Shown: positions 25,025-37,567, numbered from the stretch's first letter. The stretch: 64,000 nucleotides of DNA from Shewanella aestuarii (GCF_011765625.1 NZ_CP050313.1:3716501-3780500), one strand, 5' to 3'. Notes: generated by a model from the sequence alone, not told the origin. Made by a program: numbers and translations.

Positions 25025-26491
25025 CTACTCTACAGACGCGCTCGTATCGTTCATAACAAACCCCAACTGAGTTGCAGCTAACTCTTTTGATAATGCGCCA
25101 ATATTGCCAGCACCTTGAGTTAACATTAAATCACCTTCTTTGAGTACATCAGGCAATACGCTAGCAAGCTGCTCAGGCCCGGCAATAAAGATAGGATCAA
25201 CCTGTCCCCGAACTCGAATTGAGCGACACAATGCCCGGCCATCTGCCCCCGGGATCGGATTCTCTCCAGCAGCATATACATCTAACAACAATAAACAATC
25301 TACTTGTGACAACACATCAACAAAATCTTCATATAAATCGCGTGTTCGAGTATAACGATGAGGCTGATAAGCCATCACCAAACGCTTATCTGGCCAACCT
25401 GCTCGAGCCGCTTTGATGGTTGCTAACACTTCACTTGGGTGATGACCATAATCATCAACCAGCATCACCTTGCCATTTGGTGTGGTAAATTCGCCCAAAT
25501 GCTGGAAGCGACGACCAATACCTTCAAACTTCACTAACGCCTTGATAATCGATTGATCATCAATTTCATCTTCTGTCGCCACGGCAATAGCGGCCAATGC
25601 ATTTAACACATTGTGTTGACCTGGCAGATTTAACACTATATCTAAATCTGCTTTATCTTTACGGTGCACACTAAAACGGCTTTGGTGTCCTTGTTGGACA
25701 AAATTGCTGGCACGCACATCAGCTTCTTCACTAAAACCATAAGTGACAATTTGACGACCAACACGAGGCAAAATGTCTTTTACGACAGGGTCATCAACGC
25801 ACATCACTGCTACACCATAAAATGGCAAATTATGTAAAAAATCCACAAAAGTGGTTTTCAATACCTCAAAGTCACCACCATAGGTATCCATGTGATCGGC
25901 TTCAATGTTGGTTATCACGCTAACCATAGGTTGCAAGTGTAAAAAACTCGCGTCGCTCTCATCCGCTTCAGCAATTAAATAACGACTTTTACCTAAACGA
26001 GCATTGGTACCTGCGCTATTTAATAATCCGCCGATCACAAACGTTGGGTCTCGCTCAGCTTCACCATAAACGCTAGCAATTAAACTCGTGGTCGTGGTTT
26101 TGCCATGGGTACCAGCAATAGCAACACCATGCCGATAGCGCATTAGTTCGGCAAGCATCTCAGCACGGCGTACAATCGGAATACGGCTTTCTTGCGCAGC
26201 AAGAATTTCAGGATTTTGTTTATCAATGGCTGTAGAAACCACCACGACATCAACCGCATCCACATTGCTACTTAGGTGGCCAATAATAATTTTGGCCCCT
26301 AAGCCAGCCAAACGTTCGGTGACACTATTGACTGCGATATCAGAACCACTAATTTGATAACCTTCGTTAACTAATACTTCCGCAATTCCCCCCATGCCAG
26401 CACCACCGATGCCAACAAAATGAATGCGCTTGATCCGTCTCATTTCAGGGATCATGCTGCGTAGTTGTGCGTATTTTTCTGTCTTTGTCAT
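25025..26491 (-). CDS. murC: UDP-N-acetylmuramate--L-alanine ligase
   Basis: MurC adds L-Ala to UDP-MurNAc, the first stem-peptide step. The 488-residue ATP-dependent ligase has the N-terminal Rossmann [14 protein letters not shown] (about residues 26-39), the ATP loop [11 protein letters not shown] (about 124) and the C-terminal DDYGHHPSE motif. It follows murG by one base and ends the mur block before the ftsQ-ftsA-ftsZ group. Confidence 0.97.
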   Translation of the reverse strand: MTKTEKYAQLRSMIPEMRRIKRIHFVGIGGAGMGGIAEVLVNEGYQISGSDIAVNSVTERLAGLGAKIIIGHLSSNVDAVDVVVVSTAIDKQNPEILAAQESRIPIVRRAEMLAELMRYRHGVAIAGTHGKTTTTSLIASVYGEAERDPTFVIGGLLNSAGTNARLGKSRYLIAEADESDASFLHLQPMVSVITNIEADHMDTYGGDFEVLKTTFVDFLHNLPFYGVAVMCVDDPVVKDILPRVGRQIVTYGFSEEADVRASNFVQQGHQSRFSVHRKDKADLDIVLNLPGQHNVLNALAAIAVATEDEIDDQSIIKALVKFEGIGRRFQHLGEFTTPNGKVMLVDDYGHHPSEVLATIKAARAGWPDKRLVMAYQPHRYTRTRDLYEDFVDVLSQVDCLLLLDVYAAGENPIPGADGRALCRSIRVRGQVDPIFIAGPEQLASVLPDVLKEGDLMLTQGAGNIGALSKELAATQLGFVMNDTSASVE

Positions 26492-26492
26492 G

Positions 26493-27611
26493 TTAACCCT
26501 TCTTCGCTACCGCGGCGCATATATCGGCGACCCGTTGTGTTGCATCTAAAACAGCAACGCCGCGTGCTTTTTGCCCCATAAGAAGCAATGTTTGTCTGTC
26601 ACTTGCAAGTAGTTGCAGCTTTTCTTCGAGCAACTTTGCGTTTAAAAGCGTTTGAGGCAATAAAAATCCCGCCCCTGCATCCACTAACACGGATGCATTA
26701 ATTGTTTGATGATCGTCCACCGCATGTGGGTAAGGCACTAAAATACTTGGTAAACCAACGGCGGCCAGCTCAGATACGGTTAATGCTCCTGAGCGACAAA
26801 CCACAACATCAGCCCAACGATAGGCAGCTTCCATATCATCGATAAATTCCGCAACGTTAACCGAATCAAGTTGATTCACTTGCTGATACGCTGATTTAAC
26901 CGTGTCTGAATTATTTTTACCCACTTGATGCCATACTGTTATTGAATGCTGTTTACTTAAACTTGCAACAACCTGCGGCAAAGTATCGTTTAACACTTTG
27001 GCACCTAAACTGCCGCCTACCACTAACACTTTTAAAGCCTCAGCATTAACCACTTTATCGCCTGCCCCAAGTGCAATTAACTCTTGACGAATAGGGTTAC
27101 CCACTACCTCAACATTCTTAACATCGACACTAAAGGTATTAGCAAACGCACAAAGCACTTTTGTCGCAATTTTTGATAACAACTTATTGGTTAAACCCGG
27201 TATCGCATTTTGCTCGTGCAATACCACCGGAATGCCCGCCAATTTCGCTGCAACCCCACCAGGACCGCTGGCAAAGCCGCCCATACCTAATACAACATTA
27301 GGTTTAAAGTCATCAATCACAGCTTTTGCTTGAAAGATCGAACGAATGACCTTAAAAGGCGCAGCAAGCTTACGCATTAATCCGTTCCCCCGAACCCCCT
27401 TGATATCGATAAACTCAATATCAAAACCATGTTGTGGGACTAAACGAGCTTCCATGCGATCCGCAGTTCCTAACCAGCGAACCTGCCAACCTTTTGCCGC
27501 TAAGTATTTGGCCACCGCTAAAGCAGGAAACACATGACCACCGGTACCACCGGCCATCACTAATAATTTTGGAGAAGGGCTAGTTGCCACAGCGCGAGTT
27601 GTTGCAACCAT
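26493..27611 (-). CDS. murG: Lipid II synthase MurG (N-acetylglucosaminyltransferase)
   Basis: MurG transfers GlcNAc from UDP-GlcNAc to lipid I on the inner face of the membrane, making lipid II. The 372-residue GT-B protein has the donor and phosphate loop [14 protein letters not shown] (about residues 21-34), [14 protein letters not shown] and [11 protein letters not shown]. The N-terminus is about 14 residues longer than E. coli MurG, so an internal start is conceivable. The start overlaps the ftsW stop by 1 nt, supporting coupling. Confidence 0.96.
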   Translation of the reverse strand: MVATTRAVATSPSPKLLVMAGGTGGHVFPALAVAKYLAAKGWQVRWLGTADRMEARLVPQHGFDIEFIDIKGVRGNGLMRKLAAPFKVIRSIFQAKAVIDDFKPNVVLGMGGFASGPGGVAAKLAGIPVVLHEQNAIPGLTNKLLSKIATKVLCAFANTFSVDVKNVEVVGNPIRQELIALGAGDKVVNAEALKVLVVGGSLGAKVLNDTLPQVVASLSKQHSITVWHQVGKNNSDTVKSAYQQVNQLDSVNVAEFIDDMEAAYRWADVVVCRSGALTVSELAAVGLPSILVPYPHAVDDHQTINASVLVDAGAGFLLPQTLLNAKLLEEKLQLLASDRQTLLLMGQKARGVAVLDATQRVADICAAVAKKG

Positions 27612-28825
27612 TATTTAGCCCTCCCTTGAATTGCTTGAACCAAACTTAAACGCCTTTCATGATCAATGCGCACCAATAACATAACGGCAGCTGTCATTAC
27701 CCATAAGCTACTGCCACCATAACTGATAAACGGTAGCGTTAGCCCTTTTGTTGGTAGCATACCAATACTGGCACCCACGTTAACCACCGTTTGAAAACAA
27801 ATCCAAATACCCACGCCATAAGCCACATAACTTTCAAACGGGCGCTGCATTTGCAAACATAAATTGCCCAATCGAATAGCCCTTAATGCAATAAAAAAAA
27901 GCATGACTAATACCATGACAATCCCAACAAAACCGAGCTCTTCACCTATTACTGCAAAAATAAAGTCCGTATGTGCTTCTGGTAAATAAGCTAATTTTTG
28001 AATACTGTTACCTAAACCTTGCCCTAACCAATCACCGCGCCCATAGGCCATTAATGATTGGGTTAACTGATAACCGCTACCAAAAGGGTCTTCCCATGGG
28101 TCCATAAAGGAAGTCACTCGTCGCATGCGATAGGGCTCAAATAGCACTAACAATACAAAAGTACCCACACCCAATAATATCAACACCATAAAATCTGTTA
28201 GTCTTGCACCGGCTAAAAAAAGCAAGCTAACCGTACACACAAACAACACCACCACTGTGCCCAAATCGGGTTGCAATAAAATCAATAATGCAAATAAACC
28301 ATACACAGCAATCGGTTTATAGAAGCCTTTGCGGTTTTCTCTAAGCTCACCGTGGCGACGCACCAAATACCCCGCCATGTAAACGATAAAGACAAACTTA
28401 GCGATTTCCGCTACCTGAATACGAACCGGGCCAATTGATAACCAGCGCCTTGCTCCATTAACGGATGTACCAACAAACAACACGGCAATTAGAAGTAACA
28501 AAACGGCCAGCATCAACATACCACTGTGCTTTTCCCAGTAAGACACTTCAACTCTTAGCACCGAAAAAGTAATCACTACACAGCCAATTAAATACAACAC
28601 GTGGCGGCTGATAAAATGAAATGGGTTGCCGGTTAGTTTTTCCGCCTCTGGCATTGAAGAAGACATCACCATGACAAAGCCAAAACACATTAAGGCAATA
28701 ATTGCCACAATAAAGCTGCGATCATACAGCTCGATGCTAGACGAGTTTCTATCGCTCAACAGTGATGGCCAAGACCAAGATAGGCCTTGCTTAAACAAGC
28801 TTAATTGCTGCTCGTTATTGGCCAT
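27611..28825 (-). CDS. ftsW: Septal peptidoglycan glycosyltransferase FtsW (SEDS family)
   Basis: FtsW is the SEDS-family polytopic membrane protein that polymerises lipid II at the septum together with FtsI. The 404-residue protein has about ten hydrophobic segments, the conserved SLMAYGRGDWLGQGLGNS loop, PEAHTDFIFAVIGEELGF, and the C-terminal LPFISYGGSSL signature. The N-terminus overlaps the end of murD by 11 bp. Confidence 0.97.
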   Translation of the reverse strand: MANNEQQLSLFKQGLSWSWPSLLSDRNSSSIELYDRSFIVAIIALMCFGFVMVMSSSMPEAEKLTGNPFHFISRHVLYLIGCVVITFSVLRVEVSYWEKHSGMLMLAVLLLLIAVLFVGTSVNGARRWLSIGPVRIQVAEIAKFVFIVYMAGYLVRRHGELRENRKGFYKPIAVYGLFALLILLQPDLGTVVVLFVCTVSLLFLAGARLTDFMVLILLGVGTFVLLVLFEPYRMRRVTSFMDPWEDPFGSGYQLTQSLMAYGRGDWLGQGLGNSIQKLAYLPEAHTDFIFAVIGEELGFVGIVMVLVMLFFIALRAIRLGNLCLQMQRPFESYVAYGVGIWICFQTVVNVGASIGMLPTKGLTLPFISYGGSSLWVMTAAVMLLVRIDHERRLSLVQAIQGRAK

Positions 28826-30134
28826 CTAATTGCTCCACGCATTGTTTGAAGTCATCTCCACGCGCCATAAAGCTTTTATACATATCTAAACTGGCACAAG
28901 CTGGTGACAACAAGACTATATCACCCGAAAACGCTAACTGAGCTGCGGTATCAACAGCTTCCTTCATGGTTGCAACTTGAATACTATCGTCTTTAAGACG
29001 AGCAATTTTATCGCCATCTTTACCCAAGGTAATCACCTTAGCCACATGCTCTAATGCAGGGGATAACGGGCTAAAATCAGCGCCTTTACCATCGCCACCG
29101 GCTATCAGAAATATTTCGCCAAGATGGGTATTTAATCCATCTAACGCAGCGACTGTCGCACCTACATTGGTGGCTTTTGAATCATTGATGTAAGTCACCC
29201 CATCAACAACCGCAACCAACTCACAACGATGGCTTAATCCCTTGAAAATGCTCGCAACTTGAATCATATATTCTTTATCTACACCACAAGCATCAACCAA
29301 TGCCATCGCCGCCAAGACATTGGCATGATTATGAGAGCCAATTAAGCTGACATCATTAAGATTCATGATCTCGCTGTCACCATGAAAAATCTTGCCATCA
29401 CTGATCCCCCAATCGTCCTCTTCAGGCATACCTAAACCAAAGGTATTTTGGTTCATCGGTTCAAATGGGAAGGTTAACGGATCATCGCGGTTATACATCA
29501 CAAACCGACTTTGTGGATACAGCTTGAGCTTGGCCTCACGATAACTCGCTATGCTGCAATATCTGTCCATATGATCTTCACTGATATTAAGACAAGTTGC
29601 AGCAATACAATTAAGCGAATAAGTGGTTTCTAATTGAAAACTAGACAATTCCAGCACATAGTAGTCAGCGTTCAACGCAAGCAAATCGAGTGCAGGAATA
29701 CCAATATTGCCACCCATAACCACATTCAATCCTGAGGCAAACATTATCTCGTACACTAACGTGGTTACCGTTGACTTACCGTTTGACCCCGTAATGCCGA
29801 TAACACAGGGTTTACGATCGGCAATTTCACGGGCAAATAGCTCTATATCGCCAATCACTTCAATGCCCATATCGCGCGCAGCTTGAACCTCTGGTGTATC
29901 GACCGCAATACCAGGGCTAATAATGATTTGACTTGCCTGCACTAAGTACCTGCAATCAAATCCGCCTGCGATTAACTCAACATCAGCAAATTCTTTAGCT
30001 AACACATCTTCACCAGGAGGATGACGACGACTATCCATCACCAATGGTGTAATCCCTTTGGATACGAGGTAACGCACAACTGAGAGGCCTGTTGCACCTA
30101 GCCCTAAAACGATGTGCGAATTTGCTGATTGCAT
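28815..30134 (-). CDS. murD: UDP-N-acetylmuramoylalanine--D-glutamate ligase
   Basis: MurD adds D-Glu to UDP-MurNAc-L-Ala. The 439-residue protein has the N-terminal GLGATGLSVVRYL nucleotide-recognition loop (about residues 11-23), the ATP loop GITGSNGKSTVTTL (about 113) and the C-terminal NDSKATN segment contacting substrate. It lies 6 bp after mraY and overlaps ftsW. Confidence 0.97.
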   Translation of the reverse strand: MQSANSHIVLGLGATGLSVVRYLVSKGITPLVMDSRRHPPGEDVLAKEFADVELIAGGFDCRYLVQASQIIISPGIAVDTPEVQAARDMGIEVIGDIELFAREIADRKPCVIGITGSNGKSTVTTLVYEIMFASGLNVVMGGNIGIPALDLLALNADYYVLELSSFQLETTYSLNCIAATCLNISEDHMDRYCSIASYREAKLKLYPQSRFVMYNRDDPLTFPFEPMNQNTFGLGMPEEDDWGISDGKIFHGDSEIMNLNDVSLIGSHNHANVLAAMALVDACGVDKEYMIQVASIFKGLSHRCELVAVVDGVTYINDSKATNVGATVAALDGLNTHLGEIFLIAGGDGKGADFSPLSPALEHVAKVITLGKDGDKIARLKDDSIQVATMKEAVDTAAQLAFSGDIVLLSPACASLDMYKSFMARGDDFKQCVEQLDGQ

Positions 30135-30140
30135 AATGTT

Positions 30141-31223
30141 TTACCTTAACTTCAAGGTCGCAAGACCAAGTAACACAAGGAACAGTGAAATAATCCAAAA
30201 ACGCACAATAACGCGAGGTTCTGGCCAGCCCTTCAATTCGTAGTGATGATGAATTGGTGCCATGCGGAAAATACGTTGCCCACGTAGCTTGTATGATCCC
30301 ACTTGCAATATCACCGATACCGTCTCCATCACAAACACGCCACCCATGATGATCAACAGGATTTCTTGGCGTACTAACACAGCAATCGTTCCCAAGGCCG
30401 CGCCCAGAGCTAATGAACCAACATCACCCATAAAAACTTGCGCTGGATAGGTGTTAAACCATAAAAAGCCTAAACCAGCACCCACTATAGCGGTACACAC
30501 AATCACTAACTCACCCGCTTCAGGTAAATGAGGAATGTGTAAGTAATTAGCAAATTGTGCATGGCCAGAAAGGTAAGCGATAAGTGCAAATGCCCCTGCA
30601 ACCATCACAGTAGGCATGATGGCTAAACCATCTAAACCATCGGTTAGGTTCACCGCATTACTCGCACCGACAATGGTAAAATACGCTAAAAAGATAAACA
30701 GTACGCCAAGTTGCGGCATGACATCTTTAAAAAACGGAACAACCAGCTGGGTTTCTCCAGGTATCGCAGAAGAAGCATATAAATAAAACGCCACCACTAA
30801 TGCAGCAATCGACTGCCCGGCATATTTCCAACGGGCAATTAACCCTTTGGAGTTTTTCTTAACCACTTTTAAGTAATCATCTAAAAAACCAATGCCACCA
30901 AAAGTGCCTAATACAAACAACATAACCAACACGTAACGGCTTGATAAGTCGCCCCACAACAAAACGCTGATAAAAATGCCAGCAAGAATTAATAGGCCAC
31001 CCATTGTTGGCGTGCCACGCTTGCTAAAATGCGATTCTGGGCCGTCATTACGCACAACCTGACCGATTTGCAATAATTGCAAACGCTCGATCAGTTTTGG
31101 TCCCCACCACAAGCTAAACACTAATGCCGTCAACAAGCCTAAAATGGCTCGAAACGTTACATAAGAAAATACGTTAAACCCGCTATAAAACTGGGTTAAA
31201 TACTCGGCCAGATAAACCAGCAT
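30141..31223 (-). CDS. mraY: Phospho-N-acetylmuramoyl-pentapeptide-transferase
   Basis: MraY transfers phospho-MurNAc-pentapeptide to undecaprenyl phosphate to make lipid I. The 360-residue polytopic protein has ten hydrophobic segments and the catalytic motifs DDYLKV (about residue 115), [13 protein letters not shown] (about 190) and [14 protein letters not shown] (about 320). It begins directly after the murF stop with no spacer. Confidence 0.97.
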   Translation of the reverse strand: MLVYLAEYLTQFYSGFNVFSYVTFRAILGLLTALVFSLWWGPKLIERLQLLQIGQVVRNDGPESHFSKRGTPTMGGLLILAGIFISVLLWGDLSSRYVLVMLFVLGTFGGIGFLDDYLKVVKKNSKGLIARWKYAGQSIAALVVAFYLYASSAIPGETQLVVPFFKDVMPQLGVLFIFLAYFTIVGASNAVNLTDGLDGLAIMPTVMVAGAFALIAYLSGHAQFANYLHIPHLPEAGELVIVCTAIVGAGLGFLWFNTYPAQVFMGDVGSLALGAALGTIAVLVRQEILLIIMGGVFVMETVSVILQVGSYKLRGQRIFRMAPIHHHYELKGWPEPRVIVRFWIISLFLVLLGLATLKLR

Positions 31224-32600
31224 CTACACTAACTCCCCACACCCGAAGGCATCTACTAACAAATCGACCACACGCTCCATCGCTGCGCTTCGAGAACCCT
31301 TTACTAACACTGTCACGCTGCCTGACAAGTCATTTAATTTTATTATCAATGCCTTAGATAACTGCTCTACATCTTGATAATGTTCACAACCATAAGCATC
31401 ACTGGCATGTTTGGACAAAGTGCCACAGCAATACAAAGCATTAATCGCTGCAGATTTTGCCTGTTGACCCACCTCTGCATGCAAAAGGGCAGCATTGTCG
31501 CCTAATTCGCCCAAATCTCCCAGCACTAAACACCGATATTCATCACGTTGTTGCAACCAATTAATAGCAGCGCTGACTGAGCTTGGGTTGGCGTTGTAAC
31601 TGTCATCCACCACTAAAAAGCGCCCCAAAGTTTTCGGCTGCATACGGCCTTTTACCGGTCCAAGCAGACTTAACCCTTGTGCAATAAAGCGTAAATCGAG
31701 CCCTAGAGCAAGACACATAGCGCTTGCAGCCAGAGCATTACTGACTTGATGCTCACCCGCTAATGGCAATTGCACATCAACTTGCTGCTCTTGATAATTA
31801 ATCCTAAAGCTGTAGCATCCTTGTGCATTGGCAATCAAATGACTTGCACAAATATCAGCTTGGGTATGAGCTTGGCGTGAAAAAAGCAGTTGCTTGAAGG
31901 CTGACGTTTTTTGCATCATAAATGCTGCAAATTTATCGTCAGCATTAATTACCGCTACGCCGTCAGCCTGAAGATGATTAAAAATTTCAGATTTGGCCTG
32001 AGCAATGCCTTCAATTGACCCAAAACCTTCAAGGTGAGCACTGCCAATATTATTCACCAGTGCAACTTTAGGCTGCACTAGCTTACTGGTGTAATCAATT
32101 TCACCTTTATGGTTTGCACCCAGCTCGAACACGCCATATTGATCGCCCATTGATAAACGTAATAAGGTTAATGGTACGCCAATATCATTATTAAAATTAC
32201 CCGCAGTAAATAGCACCTGAAACTGCTGCGATAAAATTGTTGCCACCATTTCTTTGACGCTGGTTTTACCGTTTGACCCCGTTAACGCAAGCGCTATGGG
32301 CTTAACCTGTTGACGAACAAACGCCCCCAACTGCCCAAGAGCCTTATGCGTATTTGCAACGATAATTTGCGGAATATTAATGGCAAGTTCACGCTCAACC
32401 AGTAAGGCTTTGGCGCCATTATTCACTGCAGCTTGAGCAAAATCATGGGCATCAAAACGTTCGCCTTTTAAGGCAATAAATAAGCCGCAGTCCTCAAATT
32501 GACGACTATCAGTACTCACGGAACCAATCGAAGTGTCATTGGAATTAATCAATTTACCTTGTAATGCAGTGGTAATTTGCTGCAATGAAAGAGTGATCAT
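31224..32600 (-). CDS. murF: UDP-N-acetylmuramoyl-tripeptide--D-alanyl-D-alanine ligase
   Basis: MurF adds D-Ala-D-Ala to complete the UDP-MurNAc-pentapeptide. The 458-residue ligase has the ATP loop [13 protein letters not shown] (about residues 108-120), [10 protein letters not shown], and [12 protein letters not shown] (about 330). It overlaps the murE stop by 4 nt. Because ddlB is absent from this cluster, the D-Ala-D-Ala substrate must come from a ligase encoded elsewhere. Confidence 0.97.
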   Translation of the reverse strand: MITLSLQQITTALQGKLINSNDTSIGSVSTDSRQFEDCGLFIALKGERFDAHDFAQAAVNNGAKALLVERELAINIPQIIVANTHKALGQLGAFVRQQVKPIALALTGSNGKTSVKEMVATILSQQFQVLFTAGNFNNDIGVPLTLLRLSMGDQYGVFELGANHKGEIDYTSKLVQPKVALVNNIGSAHLEGFGSIEGIAQAKSEIFNHLQADGVAVINADDKFAAFMMQKTSAFKQLLFSRQAHTQADICASHLIANAQGCYSFRINYQEQQVDVQLPLAGEHQVSNALAASAMCLALGLDLRFIAQGLSLLGPVKGRMQPKTLGRFLVVDDSYNANPSSVSAAINWLQQRDEYRCLVLGDLGELGDNAALLHAEVGQQAKSAAINALYCCGTLSKHASDAYGCEHYQDVEQLSKALIIKLNDLSGSVTVLVKGSRSAAMERVVDLLVDAFGCGELV

Positions 32601-34075
32601 GCCTGCTCCTCCATTAATTTTTGGGCCAAAGCTCGTTCATCATATTGCAGACGTTTTCCAGCAATTTCTTGATAAGTTTCATGGCCTTTACCCGCTAACA
32701 ATACGATGTCGTTTGCCTGAGCCAATGACACAACCTGCTTAATCGCCGTTACGCGATCAATTTCACACAAGGCATTTTGCGGATGCATTAACCCCGCCAT
32801 CACATCATCAATAATGCGTTGAGGCTGCTCACTACGGGCATTATCACTGGTTACCATGACTTTATCGGCAAACTTTTCTGCCGCCTGTGCCATTAAAGGA
32901 CGCTTACCTTTGTCACGGTCACCACCGCAGCCAAATACACACCATAACTGACCTTTACAATGCACACGTAAGGCCTGTAATACTTGCTCTATTGCATCGG
33001 GGGTATGGGCATAGTCAACCACTAAAGTTGGCTTGTTCGGGACCGAAAATCGCTCCATACGACCAGCAACTGGCTGAACTTTGGCAGCCAACTTAACCAA
33101 TTCAACCATAGAAAAGCCCTGTAACGATAAGGCAGCTAATGCGGCAATTAAGTTTGCAAGGTTAAATTTTCCCAAAAGAGAAGCACTTAATGGGAAGCTC
33201 TTGCTACCTTGCGGATGATTAACAACCAAGGTGGTGTGAATACCCGCATCATCATAAATGGTGTTTTGGCAATAGAAGTCAGCGATTGGGTTATCAATAC
33301 TGAAAGATTTTAGGGTTGAATTGTTTAACTCTACCAACCAAGCTGCCCCAACAGGATCATCAATATTAATCAGGCCATTTTCTAAAGAAGCAAACTGAAA
33401 CAAACGCTTTTTAGCCGCTGAATATGATGACATATCACCATGATAATCAAGGTGATCTCGACTTAAATTGGTGAACACTGCCGTTTTAAAAGGCACAGCC
33501 TCAACACGCCCTTGCACCAAACCATGACTCGACACTTCCATAGCACATACATCTGCACCTTGTTGAGCATAATCCGCTAATTGACGTATCACAGTAATAG
33601 CATCGGCGGTGGTATTGCCACTATCAACTAGCTGCCCCCATAATCCATTACCTAAGGTTCCCATTACAGCCGCTTTTTGATGATATAGGGTTACAAGCTG
33701 GGCAATGATTTGGCTAACTGAGGTTTTACCATTTGTGCCTGTTACACCAATCACTTTCAATGGTTGAGCAATTGGATAACATTGTGCGGCTACCGCAGAT
33801 AACTGGCGCACAAGCTGACAAAAATGAATCACAGGCACTGCGCCAACATAATCCACTTGAGCATGCTGCTTTGGTTCATCGGTATGTGCTAACACCGCTG
33901 TTGCACCCTGCAAAATGGCAGCATTTATGTACTGGCGACCATCAACTTGGTAACCTGGTAATGCCACAAACACCATTCCAGCACTAATATGTCGGCTGTC
34001 TAATGTCAACCCATTAATGGACTCAGCCCCGGCATAATGAAACCAGGGCGCAAGTAAATCTCTTAGTAACATCAT
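32597..34075 (-). CDS. murE: UDP-N-acetylmuramoyl-L-alanyl-D-glutamate--2,6-diaminopimelate ligase
   Basis: MurE adds the third stem-peptide residue, meso-diaminopimelate in Gram-negatives. The 492-residue protein has the ATP loop [14 protein letters not shown] (about residue 109), AMEVSSHGL and [10 protein letters not shown]. At the position of the usual mDAP-specificity motif DNPR the sequence reads DNARSE, keeping the arginine but replacing proline with alanine. It overlaps both ftsI and murF by 4 nt. Confidence 0.96.
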   Translation of the reverse strand: MMLLRDLLAPWFHYAGAESINGLTLDSRHISAGMVFVALPGYQVDGRQYINAAILQGATAVLAHTDEPKQHAQVDYVGAVPVIHFCQLVRQLSAVAAQCYPIAQPLKVIGVTGTNGKTSVSQIIAQLVTLYHQKAAVMGTLGNGLWGQLVDSGNTTADAITVIRQLADYAQQGADVCAMEVSSHGLVQGRVEAVPFKTAVFTNLSRDHLDYHGDMSSYSAAKKRLFQFASLENGLINIDDPVGAAWLVELNNSTLKSFSIDNPIADFYCQNTIYDDAGIHTTLVVNHPQGSKSFPLSASLLGKFNLANLIAALAALSLQGFSMVELVKLAAKVQPVAGRMERFSVPNKPTLVVDYAHTPDAIEQVLQALRVHCKGQLWCVFGCGGDRDKGKRPLMAQAAEKFADKVMVTSDNARSEQPQRIIDDVMAGLMHPQNALCEIDRVTAIKQVVSLAQANDIVLLAGKGHETYQEIAGKRLQYDERALAQKLMEEQA

Positions 34076-35823
34076 TCTGCGCTCCTTGGCGCAGACGCGA
34101 GCTTGACGGCTTCGCGTTCACTTATGGGTTCAACATTTAGCATTTGCAGTGCACCAGACATAATTTTCGCAAATGCTGGCCCTGCCACATCGCCACCGTA
34201 ATATTTGTCGCCTTTAGGCTCGTTAATCACCACAGAAATGGCTAATCGCGGATTATGTACCGGTGCAACTCCGGCAAACAATGCCACATAGTCATCACCA
34301 TATCCGCCAGCAACCGCTTTACGACTGGTACCGGTTTTTCCTGCAATAGGATAACCTTCGATGTGGGCCTGTCTTGCCGTACCACCGGCCTCCGTGACAC
34401 CAACCAACATTTGCATGACATCTTTTGCCACTTGCTCTGATAACACCTGTTGACCTTGAGGCGGTTCACGTAACTTTAAAATCGAAACTGGATATAATAC
34501 GCCACCACTGCCCAAGGTTGCATACATTCGCGCTAACTGAAGTGGTGTAGCCGTGAAACCATAACCAAAAGATAAGGTGGCTCGCTCAAAGTCAGACCAA
34601 CGACGACGGTCATGAATTAATCCAGCGCTTTCTCCGGTTAAATTAATGCCGGAGTAATTCCCTAATCCCATTGACTGATAAGTGCCGAGTAATTGCTGCA
34701 CAGGCATAGATAAGGCTAATTTACTAATGCCTACGTTAGAGGACTTAACTAAAATTTTTGCAAGTGACATATCGCCATAGTTATTGGAGTCGCGCACTTG
34801 TCGCCCCCCAATTCGCATCCAACCAGGCGAGGTAGGTATCAGCTCATTACTTTTAACGGTTCCCGCTTCGAGTGCCGCGGCGACCACAAATGGCTTAACG
34901 GTGGAGCCCGGCTCAAAGGTATCCGTTAATGCACGATTACGCATGCGGTGCGATTGTAAATTATCACGTGAATTGGGGTTATAAGAAGGTGTATTAGCCA
35001 TCGCCAACACTTCGCCAGTATGCACATCAATCACCACAACAGAGCCAGAAGTGGCTTGATACATTTCAGTGGCGCGTTTTAACTCTCGATAAGCTAATTG
35101 TTGAATACGTTGATCAATACTCAACACGATATCATTCGAATTCTCACCCTCTTGAACAATGTCTAGGCGCTCAACGACTCGACCGTCGCGAGATTTACGC
35201 ACCTTTTGCTTTGATGGTGTGCCGGTTAACCAAGTATTGTAGGTATTTTCAATGCCTTCAATCCCCACATCATCGATATTAGTGATACCGATCAGCTGCG
35301 CAGCAATTTCACCGGCAGGGTAATAACGACGTGACTCTGCTTTCAGGTAAATACCGCCTATTTTGAGTTTCTCAATATATTCAGCAACAGCAGGTGTGAC
35401 TTGACGTTTTAAATAAACAAAACGTTTTTTTGGATCACGCTTAACTTTATTCACTAGCTTATCAACTGGTTCTTGCAATACATCGGCAAGAGCCTGCCAG
35501 CGGCGCATGTCTTCAAAAGCATTTTGATCATGAGCATGTTTGGGATCGGCCCATACCGCCCTCACAGGTACACTCACAGCTAACATGTCACCATTTCTGT
35601 CAGTGATATGTCCACGTTGTACTTGATTGCTTGTGGTGCGTAAGGTGCGCATATCACTTTCATGGCGCAATTTGTCTGGCTCTATAATCTGAATGTAAGC
35701 CGCTCTGGCGATTAAACTGGCAAAAAGCACAAACACAAAGCCCACCACAACGTATAAACGCCATGGAATTAAGGTCGGGTTTTGCTTACGTTTTGCTTGT
35801 CTAGACATATTCCCTATGCTCAT
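34072..35823 (-). CDS. ftsI: Septal peptidoglycan transpeptidase FtsI (PBP3)
   Basis: FtsI is the class B penicillin-binding protein that crosslinks septal peptidoglycan with FtsW. The 583-residue protein has a transmembrane helix near residues 23-45, a pedestal domain at about 60-250, and a transpeptidase domain with SxxK in GSTVKPF (about 307), an SSN motif (about 363) and KTGTSRK (about 500). The ATG at 35823 overlaps the ftsL stop (ATGA). An internal ATG five codons later (MSRQAKRK) is an alternative start. Confidence 0.96.
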   Translation of the reverse strand: MSIGNMSRQAKRKQNPTLIPWRLYVVVGFVFVLFASLIARAAYIQIIEPDKLRHESDMRTLRTTSNQVQRGHITDRNGDMLAVSVPVRAVWADPKHAHDQNAFEDMRRWQALADVLQEPVDKLVNKVKRDPKKRFVYLKRQVTPAVAEYIEKLKIGGIYLKAESRRYYPAGEIAAQLIGITNIDDVGIEGIENTYNTWLTGTPSKQKVRKSRDGRVVERLDIVQEGENSNDIVLSIDQRIQQLAYRELKRATEMYQATSGSVVVIDVHTGEVLAMANTPSYNPNSRDNLQSHRMRNRALTDTFEPGSTVKPFVVAAALEAGTVKSNELIPTSPGWMRIGGRQVRDSNNYGDMSLAKILVKSSNVGISKLALSMPVQQLLGTYQSMGLGNYSGINLTGESAGLIHDRRRWSDFERATLSFGYGFTATPLQLARMYATLGSGGVLYPVSILKLREPPQGQQVLSEQVAKDVMQMLVGVTEAGGTARQAHIEGYPIAGKTGTSRKAVAGGYGDDYVALFAGVAPVHNPRLAISVVINEPKGDKYYGGDVAGPAFAKIMSGALQMLNVEPISEREAVKLASAPRSAE

Positions 35824-36140
35824 TGAGCCCTAACAACCACTTCCTCTTTAGGAAGTGGACGAGCCATATTCAAATTTTTAGTGGCAATACGTGTTACACG
35901 GCTGTGCTCTGACAGTGATTGCTCTTCTAATAATAAATTTCGCCATTCAATATCAAGGCGATCTTGTTCTTGTAAAAGTTGATCCCATTTTGAGGTCAAT
36001 TTACGGCTAATATGACTGGTATAAACCACGCCTACTGCATTTATCATCACAATAATACTTAACAGCAACAACCATTTATGTTGCCAAATATCTTGCAATA
36101 TAATCCGAGGTAAATTGAGTGGTGACTGACTCACAATCAC
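35820..36140 (-). CDS. ftsL: Cell division protein FtsL
   Basis: FtsL is a small bitopic protein that forms the FtsQLB complex and activates FtsWI. The 106-residue protein has a GTG start, a cytoplasmic N-terminus, one transmembrane helix at about residues 24-42 and a periplasmic leucine-zipper-like coiled coil (about 48-90). It lies 5 bp after rsmH and overlaps ftsI by 4 nt. Confidence 0.94.
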   Translation of the reverse strand: MIVSQSPLNLPRIILQDIWQHKWLLLLSIIVMINAVGVVYTSHISRKLTSKWDQLLQEQDRLDIEWRNLLLEEQSLSEHSRVTRIATKNLNMARPLPKEEVVVRAQ

Positions 36141-36145
36141 TAACC

Positions 36146-37087
36146 TTAGTAAGGCAAACGCTCTGCGACACGCAATACTGAACTGCGTGAACGAGGGTTT
36201 TGCTCAATTTCTTCATCTGATGGTTTCATCGCCTTACCGACAGCTTTTAAAGTGCGCGATTTATTGATTTCCGCTTCGGTAATCGGCAGCCCATGTGGCA
36301 CACTCTCTCCTTGACTATGGCGACGAATGAAACGCTTCACCATGCGATCCTCTAATGAATGAAAGCTAATCACTGATAGACGCCCTTCAGGCGCTAACAC
36401 TTTTAATGCCCCTTCCAGAGCTTGATCGATTTGCTCAAGTTCACTGTTAATATAAATTCTAATTGCCTGAAAAACTCGAGTAGCGGGATGCTTGTTACGC
36501 TCTTTATTCTTAGTGATCCGCGCAATTAAATCGGCCAAATCTTTGGTGCGTAAAAACGGCTTTTCATCACGATCAGCGGCAATACAACGGGCGATATGAC
36601 GGGCGTTTTTCTCTTCACCATAGGTTTTAAATACCCAAGCCATATCTTCAATTTCGGCACGAGCTAACCACTGCGCAGCTGTTTGGCCTTGGCTGTTATC
36701 CATACGCATATCTAATGGGCCGTCACGTAAAAAGCTAAAGCCACGCTCGGCATCATCAAGTTGTGGTGAAGACACGCCTAAATCTAAAAGCACCCCATTA
36801 ACTTTGCCCACTAGACCTAAGTCTTCAATATAATCAGCAAGTTGACCAAAACCGCCATGAACAATTTGAAAGCGTGGATCATCAGCAAATTGCTTAGCCG
36901 CTTCTATTGCTTGTGGATCACGGTCGATGGCAATTAAACGGCCATTTGGCCCTAAATGACTCATCACCAATCTTGAGTGCCCACCACGACCAAATGTGCC
37001 ATCTATATAGATGCCATCAGGGTGGATATTAAGACCCTCTACGGTCTCTTTTAGTAATACAGTTAAGTGAGCAAACTCTTGACTCAT
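36146..37087 (-). CDS. rsmH: 16S rRNA (cytosine(1402)-N4)-methyltransferase RsmH
   Basis: RsmH (MraW) N4-methylates C1402 of 16S rRNA, the same nucleotide that RsmI, encoded at the left end of this window, 2'-O-methylates. The 313-residue SAM enzyme has [13 protein letters not shown] at the start, [12 protein letters not shown] (motif I, about residues 27-38), [12 protein letters not shown] (about 100) and [16 protein letters not shown]. It lies 21 bp after mraZ. Confidence 0.97.
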   Translation of the reverse strand: MSQEFAHLTVLLKETVEGLNIHPDGIYIDGTFGRGGHSRLVMSHLGPNGRLIAIDRDPQAIEAAKQFADDPRFQIVHGGFGQLADYIEDLGLVGKVNGVLLDLGVSSPQLDDAERGFSFLRDGPLDMRMDNSQGQTAAQWLARAEIEDMAWVFKTYGEEKNARHIARCIAADRDEKPFLRTKDLADLIARITKNKERNKHPATRVFQAIRIYINSELEQIDQALEGALKVLAPEGRLSVISFHSLEDRMVKRFIRRHSQGESVPHGLPITEAEINKSRTLKAVGKAMKPSDEEIEQNPRSRSSVLRVAERLPY

Positions 37088-37108
37088 TAGGGTCTTCTTT
37101 TCATTACG

Positions 37109-37567
37109 TTACAGGGTAAACGAGGATAATCTTGGATGATTAGCTAAGTTTTGACCGCTAATTAGCTCATGGTCATCAGCCATTCTCTGCTGCCAAGCAC
37201 CTTCTTCCCACAACTCAAATTTATTTAATTGGCCAGCTAACATGGTTTTCTTTTCCAAATTAGCAAAGCTTCTCAGTAGCGGTGGAACCACTATACGTCC
37301 ATGGCCATCTAGTTCACATTCTTGGGCATAGCCCAATAGTTTTCGTTTAAAGGAACGTTCCGTAGGATCTATGTCTGACAGCAACAATAATTTGCTCTCA
37401 ATGACTTCCCATTCATGTAGCGGATAGATCAATAAACAAGGAGAGTTAGTATCAACGGTTAATACAAGTGTACCTTCATGGCCATTACGTAACGCATCAC
37501 GGTATCTCGCAGGTATTGCGATCCGTCCTTTTGCGTCCATATTGATTGCACTGGCACCTCGAAACAC
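37109..37567 (-). CDS. mraZ: Transcriptional regulator MraZ
   Basis: MraZ is a DNA-binding repressor of the dcw cluster. The 152-residue protein contains two SpoVT/AbrB-like domains: INMDAKGRIAIPARYRD (about residues 8-24) and CELDGHGRIVVPPLLR (about 85-100). It is the first gene of the cluster. Three putative MraZ boxes lie just before its start, which supports autoregulation. Confidence 0.97.
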   Translation of the reverse strand: MFRGASAINMDAKGRIAIPARYRDALRNGHEGTLVLTVDTNSPCLLIYPLHEWEVIESKLLLLSDIDPTERSFKRKLLGYAQECELDGHGRIVVPPLLRSFANLEKKTMLAGQLNKFELWEEGAWQQRMADDHELISGQNLANHPRLSSFTL

